Shown here: one piece after another, positions 9,369-16,675 of the stretch
Position numbering within the stretch: the first letter of the stretch is position 1
How the letters are laid out: the number at the start of each line of letters is the position of its first letter
From: Planctomycetota bacterium
GTDB taxonomy: Bacteria > Planctomycetota > Phycisphaerae > WQYP01
DNA length: 57,279 bases
Direction of reading: 5' to 3'
Assembly: GCA_021819825.1 (NCBI GenBank)
Contig: JAKAEZ010000015.1
Span: forward strand, 1-57,279
Position numbers and translations under genes: made by a program
The notes under the pieces: model-generated
The model's database searches: none
Seen by the model: the letters and a program-made list of their open reading frames with translations, nothing else
What the model was told of the DNA's origin: nothing

Positions 9369-9809
9369 TTATCCCGCCGAATCGGTCAGCAGATTATGCT
9401 GCTTCATGGCGGCATCCAATACGCCATTAATAAAAGCGGAACTATCTTCCGTGGAATATTCTTTGGCCATGTTGATTGCCTCATCCACTACCACCTTGCC
9501 AGGTGTTTCGGACTCGTGCGTGAGTTCCCACAGCGCCAATCGCAGAATATTGCGATCCACCGCCGCCAGACGGGTAATTGTCCAGCGAGGAATTAACCGC
9601 GACGCCCATTGATCCGCGTCGTTGCGATAGTCCCAAGCTCCGCAGGCCATGCGGGTGGCAAGTTGTCGCACATCATTGTCATCGGTAGCCTGATTGATAA
9701 ACGTCGGCAGCATCTGCGCGATAAAAGCATCGCCTTGCACCTCCGCCTGGTAAATTGCTTGAAGGGCAATGCGACGGGATGTAGATCGCTTTTGATTGAT
9801 TGTATTCAC
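9369..9809 (-). CDS. nusB: Transcription antitermination factor NusB
   Basis: A 146-residue NusB. In the family, NusB binds boxA RNA together with S10 and promotes antitermination on rRNA operons. Visible hallmarks are the N-terminal SRRIALQAIYQ helix, DRNILRLALWEL, and the C-terminal VVDEAINMAKEY...SAFINGVLD block. The frame is open further upstream into ribH, but the start was placed at a GTG with AGGAAATAAT directly before it, which gives normal length. It follows ribH by 11 bases; the ribH-nusB pair is one of the commonest bacterial gene pairs and supports the call. Confidence 0.93.
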   Translation of the reverse strand: MNTINQKRSTSRRIALQAIYQAEVQGDAFIAQMLPTFINQATDDNDVRQLATRMACGAWDYRNDADQWASRLIPRWTITRLAAVDRNILRLALWELTHESETPGKVVVDEAINMAKEYSTEDSSAFINGVLDAAMKQHNLLTDSAG

Positions 9810-9820
9810 ATTATTTCCTG

Positions 9821-10306
9821 TTATACGTTCTTTGCCGGGGGTAACTGCTGCATCACACCGGCCATTTCCATGGCAGCGCATGCGGCGTTCCAGCCGGCGT
9901 TACCCATTTTTAATCCAGCGCGATCCATGGCTTGTTCGACAGTATCGGCGGTGATGATGCCGAAAATGGTGGGTATTCCAGTGGCGGGGCCAATTTCCGC
10001 GATGCCACGGGCGACCTGTTGGGCGACGTGGTCAAAATGAGCGGTTTGGCCGCGGATGATGCAGCCCAGGCAAATAACAGAGATAAATTTCCCACTTTTA
10101 GCCAGCCGGGAGGCGACTGTTGGAATTTCAAAACTGCCCGGAACAGAGATTTTAGTAATCTGTTTTTCGGTTGCGCCATGGCGTAAAAGTGCTTCGACCG
10201 CGCCATCCGTAAGTCGCGCGGTGATTAAGCCGTTGAATTCAGCGGTGATAATAGCATAATGTTGCTGCGGTTGAACAGACAGTTGACCATGCACTTCAGA
10301 AATCAT
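9821..10306 (-). CDS. ribH: 6,7-dimethyl-8-ribityllumazine synthase
   Basis: A 161-residue riboflavin-pathway enzyme that condenses 5-amino-6-ribitylaminouracil with 3,4-dihydroxy-2-butanone 4-phosphate to make lumazine. Family motifs are present: PGSFEIP, then CLGCIIRGQTAHFDHV containing the catalytic His, and FGIITADTVEQA. Length is normal. It acts in the cytoplasm as an icosahedral or pentameric assembly in known members. The ATG has GGAG nine bases upstream. It is followed at once by nusB. No other rib genes are in the window. Confidence 0.95.
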   Translation of the reverse strand: MISEVHGQLSVQPQQHYAIITAEFNGLITARLTDGAVEALLRHGATEKQITKISVPGSFEIPTVASRLAKSGKFISVICLGCIIRGQTAHFDHVAQQVARGIAEIGPATGIPTIFGIITADTVEQAMDRAGLKMGNAGWNAACAAMEMAGVMQQLPPAKNV

Positions 10307-10451
10307 TGAAACAACTCCACCAAAACAAGTCAGTTAGTGTAGCGATTTAGCAAAAGACAGTCCAATTCAAGATCAGACCACCGGCTAAAACAGTAAGATA
10401 TGGCGGATGGCGTATGCAAATCCGGCTAAAACGGCCTTTTCGGAGCCCCCC

Positions 10452-10476
10452 CCAAAAAAAAATCGATTTTTTTTGG
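10452..10476. promoter_or_regulatory. A-tract/T-tract palindrome before the PEP-CTERM promoter
   Basis: Nine A residues, TCGA, then eight T residues, flanked by CC and GG, form a near-perfect palindrome that ends 8 bases before the -35 box at 10484. It may act as an UP-like element raising promoter strength, or as a terminator hairpin shielding ribH from upstream reading. Confidence 0.4.
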
Positions 10477-10483
10477 TTTTTAT

Positions 10484-10512
10484 TTGACAATTAACATTGG
10501 CCGAGTTATAGT
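10484..10512 (+). promoter_or_regulatory. Sigma70 promoter of the first PEP-CTERM gene
   Basis: TTGACA (10484-10489) and TATAGT (10507-10512) are separated by 17 bases, close to the ideal sigma70 promoter. The predicted start of transcription, near 10519, leaves a leader of about 220 nt before the ATG at 10738. The leader holds a hairpin at 10604-10624 (AAACCGAAC-GAC-GTTTGGTTT, one G-U pair) followed by T residues, which might attenuate transcription. No known riboswitch was recognised. Confidence 0.7.
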
Positions 10513-10737
10513 CGATAAATGGAGTAGGTCTGATGAAGGTGAGGGTTTAGCAGCAAAGATCTGTAGGGCCCTTAAAAAGACAATAACGTTGCAAATATAG
10601 CGGAAACCGAACGACGTTTGGTTTTTGCGATGGTTTGTGTATTGTTAGTATTTCTCAGGCAGGAGCGTGCAGATTGTTGTTGTCAACAAACCGCTTCTGA
10701 TCTGGCTTGTCATTATTTTTTTATGGGAGACCTCACT

Positions 10738-11463
10738 ATGAAGACCGCAACATTATTCGGGATCGCCGCAATGGGAATGGCTGCCGTTGGAGCCACCAAC
10801 GCATTTGCCACCCCCGTAATCCAAGTTACTGTTGGCAACCACACGGCCACGCCAACCGTAACGGCACTTGGGTCTGGCACGTACTACTTCGCTGCCAGCA
10901 CAACGCCGGTAGGTGGTTTTTCTTGGGGTGGCGGTTTGGCGCTTGTAAATGCCACGACGAATCAATTTACAGTTGACCTGACCACCGTAACAAATGGTAA
11001 CAGCGGTAACTCCAATGCATCCATATCATTTGTTGGCGAAGAAAGCATCTCCGATCCGAATGCTATGTCCATGCAGGCCGCCGGTGCTACGATTGCCACG
11101 GGCGCGACATCCAATCAGACTGTTGACTTTAACAGTTCAGTCGTGTCGCAAATTCCCAGCACGTTGGCGTTTCAGGATTCAGGCGCACTGGGATTGAATT
11201 CCATGACTTCACCGGTATCACCATCTTCTTCTATTTCCTATAATTCGGTTGGTGCCAACCTCGCAGCTTTCAGCGGACAATTAACCATTATCAACACAAT
11301 TACACTCTCGATTAATCCCGGTTCGTCGCTGAATTCTGGCAGCTTGGTTACCAATATCAGCGATACCGCCGTCACCACTCCCGAACCGGCAACCCTGGCG
11401 CTGTTTGCGGTTGGCGGATTGGCGTTACTGACAGTTGGACGTCGCAATAAATCGCGATCCTGA
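10738..11463 (+). CDS. PEP-CTERM sorting-domain secreted protein
   Basis: A 241-residue secreted protein. Residues 1-23 form a Sec signal peptide (FGIAAMGMAAVGATNAFA). The body is rich in Ser, Thr, Asn and Gly, typical of beta-rich surface proteins. The C-terminus has the full PEP-CTERM signal: TPEPATLALF, a hydrophobic segment and a basic tail (GRRNKSRS). Proteins with this tail are recognised by an exosortase, which is not in the window, and are anchored or exported to the surface matrix. The start was set at the ATG with GGGAGA before it; the frame is open 40 codons further upstream. The next gene is a paralogue with the same signal peptide and tail. A terminator follows at 11496-11528. 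The function beyond sorting is unknown. Confidence 0.88.
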   Translation: MKTATLFGIAAMGMAAVGATNAFATPVIQVTVGNHTATPTVTALGSGTYYFAASTTPVGGFSWGGGLALVNATTNQFTVDLTTVTNGNSGNSNASISFVGEESISDPNAMSMQAAGATIATGATSNQTVDFNSSVVSQIPSTLAFQDSGALGLNSMTSPVSPSSSISYNSVGANLAAFSGQLTIINTITLSINPGSSLNSGSLVTNISDTAVTTPEPATLALFAVGGLALLTVGRRNKSRS

Positions 11464-11495
11464 TATAACAGCGCAAGATCACGATTAAGTTAATA

Positions 11496-11528
11496 GGCCG
11501 TAATGATAATTCTTTACGGCCTTTTTTT
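11496..11528 (+). terminator. Rho-independent terminator of the first PEP-CTERM gene
   Basis: GGCCGTAA (11496-11503) pairs perfectly with TTACGGCC (11514-11521) around a 10-base loop, followed by seven T residues. It lies 33 bases after the stop codon. Confidence 0.9.
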
Positions 11529-11631
11529 ATGCGTAGCGTCCGTTAAGTATTTTAACGTAAATACGAATTTCATTTATAATAAAGCATCCATAGTTGTCTC
11601 AAAAAAACTTTAACATTTTGTTAATTATTTC

Positions 11632-11660
11632 TTGACATGCCACTGTTATAGGATTATACT
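11632..11660 (+). promoter_or_regulatory. Sigma70 promoter of the second PEP-CTERM gene
   Basis: TTGACA (11632-11637) and TATACT (11655-11660) have a 17-base spacer, with AT-rich sequence upstream. Transcription should start near 11667, giving a leader of about 185 nt. The leader can fold at about 11721-11751 (GCGA and TAGA pairing with TCTA and TCGC across a two-base bulge). Its sequence is not alike to the leader of the first PEP-CTERM gene. Confidence 0.75.
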
Positions 11661-11852
11661 CTACGTAGTTCTTGAAGACGCTTGAACGAAAATTGATTTT
11701 CGGCTTGTTTCTGTCAAGGCGGCGATGTAGATGATTGTCAGTCTATCGCATGTAGAAGCAAAAATGTGATCATAGGTATATAGCCCATTGTAGTTCGATG
11801 AGCGGCCAATGATCTGAAGTTATTATCTTAATCTTTTTATTTGGAGATGGCT

Positions 11853-12554
11853 ATGAGAAAGTCAGCATTGTTCGGAATCGCGGCACTGGGTATGGCGGCA
11901 GTGGGTGTCCCTCATGCATTCGCTACCATTGAAGTAACCCTCAATGGTCACGTCATCGGATTAGCCTCCCCCAACTCCTTTGCCAGCTCAAGCAGCTACG
12001 GCGGATTTTCCTGGAGCGGATTGAATGCTACCGAATCCGTCACCAGTTCGGGGGCGTACCAATTCAGCTTTACGATCACCGGCCTGACCAGCTCCAATTC
12101 AGGTACGACTACCGCGAACATTCAGGCATGGGATGACAACATTACGCTTCCAACGCACATGGGTATAAATCAAATCCAGGGAGATGTCACTGCGAATATC
12201 ACCAACGGGACATCTTCGGAATCAGTAACGTCTGGTGGTCAGTTGAATCCGGCGACCAGCGGCGGCTCAACAATGCTTCCGACGATCAACTTCGTTAACA
12301 ATTCAGGATTGGAGGGCTACAGCGGAACAGGCCCAGTGGTGGCAACCTCGGCCGCCAATAATATGGGAACCATTGAATTGCTGACTTCTGACTCGGTTAC
12401 ACTGGCACCATCAACAATGGTCAACAGTATTAACTCCGTCATTATCGCTTCGACAACTGCGGTGACGACGCCGGAACCGGCCACACTGGCTCTTTTTGCT
12501 CTTGGTGGCTTAGCCCTGCTTGTCAGCACTCGCCGGCGCAGCAATAAGGCTTAA
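11853..12554 (+). CDS. PEP-CTERM sorting-domain secreted protein (paralogue)
   Basis: A 233-residue secreted protein with a signal peptide nearly the same as its neighbour (RKSALFGIAALGMAAVG, cleavage after HAFA). It has a Ser/Thr/Asn/Gly-rich body and the C-terminal PEP-CTERM tail TTPEPATLALFALGG followed by hydrophobic residues and STRRRSNKA. The two proteins share ends more than middles, which suggests an old duplication with diverged bodies. The body contains repeated short Ser/Thr/Gly runs and no enzyme motif. The start was set at the ATG six bases after TTGGAG; an ATG two codons earlier is too close to that site. It has its own promoter and terminator, so it is a separate transcript. 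The surface anchor partner (exosortase) must lie elsewhere. Confidence 0.87.
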   Translation: MRKSALFGIAALGMAAVGVPHAFATIEVTLNGHVIGLASPNSFASSSSYGGFSWSGLNATESVTSSGAYQFSFTITGLTSSNSGTTTANIQAWDDNITLPTHMGINQIQGDVTANITNGTSSESVTSGGQLNPATSGGSTMLPTINFVNNSGLEGYSGTGPVVATSAANNMGTIELLTSDSVTLAPSTMVNSINSVIIASTTAVTTPEPATLALFALGGLALLVSTRRRSNKA

Positions 12555-12587
12555 ATCGCTCTGCCCCAGTGAAAGTTACTAAAACCA

Positions 12588-12619
12588 AAAAGACCGCCGC
12601 ATGATTACGGCGGTCTTTT
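12588..12619. terminator. Bidirectional terminator
   Basis: AAAAGACCGCCG (12588-12599) pairs with CGGCGGTCTTTT (12608-12619) around an 8-base loop, giving T-runs on both strands. It lies between the second PEP-CTERM gene and the convergent symporter gene and should serve both. Confidence 0.9.
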
Positions 12620-12660
12620 CTTTCGTACCATGCATAGCCTTTATCGAATGGCGGACTTCA

Positions 12661-14769
12661 TTAATCTTCTGTGCCAACGTCGCGCGGAGGCTCAATAGCC
12701 GATAATCCAACTTCATCCAAATTGCGGTGCCCAACCACGGTGCCGTCATCAAGCGCGTTGCGCTGCACAATTTTGAGCCGGGCAAAGAGCTTTTTCAAAT
12801 CAAGAATACTGCCCCAGGTAAACCAAACGGTAACGGTAACACCGATGAAAAATTCAATGAACACATAGCCCACATAACTGAAATTCACCCACCAATGTGT
12901 AGGCCACGGATGCACAATATTCCATATCACAATAACTACAAATGCCACGAACCAGCCAAAGCGATAGATAAACAGACTCCAGGAGATGGCCAGATCACTG
13001 GTTGTGAAATCCTGTGTGATGCCCATCAGGGCTTTTATGGATATCTTCCGGGGAATTAAAGCCTTCGCCGCAGCCTCTTCCGGGCTGGCATATTCCCCCC
13101 GGTGCAGCATCTGATCAAGGTTAAACGGCTGCCGATACGTCAGGACCGACAATCCCAGATAAAATCCGATGGCGGTTAGAATTGAAAAAAACCAGATCCA
13201 ATTACTGTTAAACGGAAAGCGATCCGGGCGTATACTCCAATTTAACTGCGGCACATGCGAGGAAATGGCGCCCAGCACGCCGCTAATGCCATGGAGAAAT
13301 TGCGGGTGATCGTGAAGCAACCACGGGTACAAAAACGGCTGCCATGATCGCTGGAGAATAAATCCGCCGATGGTTATCAGCAAACCGCTGACCATGGCTC
13401 CCCAGGCCCCGGCCGCGGTTCCGCGCTTCCAGTAAAAGCCGCCGATGATAGTGGCTCCCGCTCCGGAAAAAATGGCCGCAGCCAGGGCCAGAAACATCAT
13501 GATATATTGCGTTTGGGGGAAAAATGCGCTAAATAGAAATGCGAAAACCGCCACCCCCACCACAGCTGTGCGCAAGACAAACAGATGCTGCCGAGTTTCC
13601 ATTGGGCGTTTGCGCAGCGGCACGACAACATCCTGAATAAAGATGCTGCCCCAAGACTGCATCATGGTGATGTCCGTGGAGATCTGCGCAAAGAGCATGA
13701 TCGCCGCGAACATCCCTTTTACTCCGATCGGCAGCATCAGGCTCAACGCCACCGGCCCGACGAGCTGTGCACGAATGGCGGGATTATGCACAGAGTGCAG
13801 GATGGCCAATACCTTTCCCGCGCCCGCCGAATACAGTGAATAATGCAGGAAACAGAAGGCGCACATGGCGGTGACGGTCAGCAACAAGGTGCGAGCCTCA
13901 TTGCGCCAAGGCCCCAGAATGGCCCCCATTTTCTGTTCATGGGCATTAATCGCGGCGGAGCGAAAGCCGTAGCCCGCCTGCTGACTCTGCCAGCCGTAGG
14001 CAAAACCAAAAATTTGAATCGCCATGTACCAGAAATTGAAGCTGCCAATCTTTGATTCATCAAACGGATTGAACATGGATTCGCCGGCGGGTCGCTGCAA
14101 CATGCTATGGGCTACATTCGACCAATGGAAAGTCATTAACAGAACCACCACAACCACGATATAAAATATCATGGAAATAAACCCCGCAAGGCTGTCAACG
14201 ACCATGGCGGTGAGTTGCCCCCCCATGGCTGTCAATACGACGCCGGGAGTCAATAGAACGACCATCATAAATAAAAAGCTGGGAATTGCGTGGCCCAAAA
14301 TATGCACCACCGGCGGCAATCCGCAATAATATATAAAGAAGCGAGCCCCCACCGCCGGATAAATTCCGTAGGCCACAATCCCGGATAGAAAAGCCAATGA
14401 ACCGGCGAACACTCGAAATGATTTGGAGTAGCGGATTTCAAAAAACTGGCCCAGGGTCATAACCCGGCTTTCACGGTAGCGGTAAATAATAAATCCTGAC
14501 AACAGGATAAAAAGCCAAACCGCGTTGTTTGCTAAAATCCAAAAGTTATAAGCCGCAAAGCCGGATACGAAGAATATCTCGAATTGCCCGATGACATTGG
14601 TAATTCCAAAAACAGCCTCATTGCTGGCGGTAGCAACCAGATATCGCCCGGCCACGCGACTGGCCGACATGAAATCGGCAACGCTACGCGTATATTTCTG
14701 GGTTTTAACGCCGATGATTGCGGTAATCAATACCGGCACGGCCAGCATGATCCAGTCCAGCATTGACAT
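12661..14769 (-). CDS. Sodium:solute symporter (SSS family)
   Basis: A 702-residue inner-membrane transporter with about 13-14 hydrophobic segments. It is of the SSS (SLC5-like) family: the N-terminal YTRSVADFMSASR-type stretch, MTLGQFFEIRY, and YPAVGARFF are typical. It should use the Na+ gradient to import a small solute, such as a sugar, acid or amino compound. The C-terminal cytoplasmic part (about residues 540-702) is longer than in short family members. It lies next to the cysS gene and upstream of the polysaccharide-degradation block, so import of a sugar product is possible but not shown. The start is the ATG (MSMLDW) six bases after GAGGTG. Confidence 0.85.
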   Translation of the reverse strand: MSMLDWIMLAVPVLITAIIGVKTQKYTRSVADFMSASRVAGRYLVATASNEAVFGITNVIGQFEIFFVSGFAAYNFWILANNAVWLFILLSGFIIYRYRESRVMTLGQFFEIRYSKSFRVFAGSLAFLSGIVAYGIYPAVGARFFIYYCGLPPVVHILGHAIPSFLFMMVVLLTPGVVLTAMGGQLTAMVVDSLAGFISMIFYIVVVVVLLMTFHWSNVAHSMLQRPAGESMFNPFDESKIGSFNFWYMAIQIFGFAYGWQSQQAGYGFRSAAINAHEQKMGAILGPWRNEARTLLLTVTAMCAFCFLHYSLYSAGAGKVLAILHSVHNPAIRAQLVGPVALSLMLPIGVKGMFAAIMLFAQISTDITMMQSWGSIFIQDVVVPLRKRPMETRQHLFVLRTAVVGVAVFAFLFSAFFPQTQYIMMFLALAAAIFSGAGATIIGGFYWKRGTAAGAWGAMVSGLLITIGGFILQRSWQPFLYPWLLHDHPQFLHGISGVLGAISSHVPQLNWSIRPDRFPFNSNWIWFFSILTAIGFYLGLSVLTYRQPFNLDQMLHRGEYASPEEAAAKALIPRKISIKALMGITQDFTTSDLAISWSLFIYRFGWFVAFVVIVIWNIVHPWPTHWWVNFSYVGYVFIEFFIGVTVTVWFTWGSILDLKKLFARLKIVQRNALDDGTVVGHRNLDEVGLSAIEPPRDVGTED

Positions 14770-14897
14770 ACCCATCACCTCGAAGCGCAAAATTGGCGTT
14801 ACTGTTCGCCCAATTACAGCGACAAATTTACAAAACCGCCTTAAGAATATGAATCTTTAACACACCGTGCCAATTATTGCAATAAACTTTCAGAAAA

Positions 14898-16523
14898 TTA
14901 TTGTGCAAGCTTTTCCGGCGCTAGTCGCGGCCGCCATGTTGAACCGGTTGGCGTGTCTTTAACTTCCACTCCCAGTGACATGAGTTGTTTCCTTAGTAGA
15001 TCGGCAGCGCTAAAATCTTTTTGCTGCCGGGCCGCCATGCGCTTCTGCATAAGTTGCGAAACTTGGCGTTTTGTGTCCTCAGGCACTTCCTGCAATTCAA
15101 CAAAAATAACTCCCAGCACATGATCCACCTTTTTAAGACTCTGTAATGCCGACCGTGCCTGCGGGTAAGCGAGTTTTTTTTGTTTATGTAAACCGTTGGT
15201 CCAAGTGAACAACGCGGCCAACGCGCCGGAAACGTTCAGATCATCGTCCATCGCGGAATTAAATTCCGCCAGCATTTGCCGATCACCGGGTTCCAGCGAT
15301 GGATCATGGGCCGCCTCGGCGGGGGCACCGGGCGCGGCAAAATCCCCGTCGCCGGCGGCTTCATCCACTGCGGCTACCGCGGAAGTCAATTTTTCGGCAA
15401 AATCCCGCAGCGTGGTGATCGCCGCGGCAGCCTCATAAAGACTTTGTATCGTGAAATTTAACGGCTCCCTATAGCGCGTACTGATAAGCCCCCATCGGAT
15501 CACCACGGGGTCAAATCCCTTGGCCATAAGATCACGAATGGTAAAAAAATTCCCTTTGGACTTGGACATTTTTTCGCCATTGACCATTAAATGGCGCGTG
15601 TGCATCCAATATTTTACAAACGGCTTTCCTGTAGCCCCTTCCGATTGCGCGATTTCGCATTCATGGTGTGGATGAATATTGTCTTCTCCACCCGTGTGCA
15701 GATCAAACGACGGCCCGAGAGCACGCATTGACATTGAGCTGCATTCAATATGCCAGCCGGGATACCCCTCGCCCCATGGGCTGGGCCATCGCATGATGTG
15801 ATGCGTATCGGGCTTCCAGAGGAAAAAATCCGCGGGGTGTTTCTTAGCGGCCTGCTCATTGGTTCTGCCACCAGCTCCGTGTGATAGCTGTTCCAGCGAA
15901 TTACCGGAAAGTTCACCATACGCCGGGAAGCTGTGAATATCGTAATAAACGACTCCGTCGGCACCGACATAGGCATGCCCGCGGTTGATTAACAACTGGA
16001 TCATGTCAATAAATTCCGGTATATGCCGGGTGGGCCGCGGAATAATTTTCTCTTTGGATTCCGCAGTGGTGGCGGCGTCATAATCCGCAACGACCCCCAG
16101 GCCCAGCAGGCGGGCGTCGTGCAGAAACGCCTGCGCGAAATAATCCGCCACAGCAAAGGGATCATTGGGATTTTCAATCAGGGCTTTACCGGCCTTTTTA
16201 TTTTCTTTCATTTTCTCCACGGCCACTTCAAGCTTGTCGCGGCCCGCACCGTCGGCGAGTTGGTCGTCGGTCATGTGGCCGACATCGGTCATGTTCATCA
16301 CATGGGTTACCTGCGCACCCCGCAATTCAAGATAGCGCCGCAGCACGTCGGCAAATAGAAAGGCTCGAAAATTACCGATGTGCGCGTAGTCATAGACCGT
16401 TGGACCACAGCTATAAATGCCGACATGGCTGCCGGAAATCGGATTTGCCAGGTCAGGGCCGGGATGCAGTGGAAGAAAATCTTCAAGCCGATGATGCAAT
16501 GTGTTATATAAGCGGGTGGGCAT
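14898..16523 (-). CDS. cysS: Cysteinyl-tRNA synthetase
   Basis: A 541-residue class I aminoacyl-tRNA synthetase that charges tRNA-Cys in the cytoplasm. The N-terminal block GIYSCGPTVYDYAHIGNFRA holds the zinc-binding Cys and the HIGN form of the HIGH motif. FDLHTGGEDNIHPHHECE supplies the other zinc ligands. KMSKSKGN is near residues 314-321. Length is slightly above the usual 460-500, because of insertions around residues 90-115 and 380-400. It sits alone between the symporter gene and the TPR protein gene on the same strand. Confidence 0.96.
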   Translation of the reverse strand: MPTRLYNTLHHRLEDFLPLHPGPDLANPISGSHVGIYSCGPTVYDYAHIGNFRAFLFADVLRRYLELRGAQVTHVMNMTDVGHMTDDQLADGAGRDKLEVAVEKMKENKKAGKALIENPNDPFAVADYFAQAFLHDARLLGLGVVADYDAATTAESKEKIIPRPTRHIPEFIDMIQLLINRGHAYVGADGVVYYDIHSFPAYGELSGNSLEQLSHGAGGRTNEQAAKKHPADFFLWKPDTHHIMRWPSPWGEGYPGWHIECSSMSMRALGPSFDLHTGGEDNIHPHHECEIAQSEGATGKPFVKYWMHTRHLMVNGEKMSKSKGNFFTIRDLMAKGFDPVVIRWGLISTRYREPLNFTIQSLYEAAAAITTLRDFAEKLTSAVAAVDEAAGDGDFAAPGAPAEAAHDPSLEPGDRQMLAEFNSAMDDDLNVSGALAALFTWTNGLHKQKKLAYPQARSALQSLKKVDHVLGVIFVELQEVPEDTKRQVSQLMQKRMAARQQKDFSAADLLRKQLMSLGVEVKDTPTGSTWRPRLAPEKLAQ

Positions 16524-16675
16524 AGATCTGTAACGTTCCTTTCGCCGACAAAAGCGTAATCCTGCAAGGCATTCTATGCGGTTGTTAGGTATTTAGAAAA
16601 TCCATACACGCCCACGCGAAGCCGGTCTGACGAATCCAAGGGCGAGACGGCCATCCGTTCCGCTTAACTGCCATT

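Noticed and set aside
10519-10737. c-di-GMP-I riboswitch in the first PEP-CTERM leader
   Set aside because: Short pieces (GCAAAG, TAGCGG) recall the consensus, but the paired arms and the receptor-loop layout are not present.
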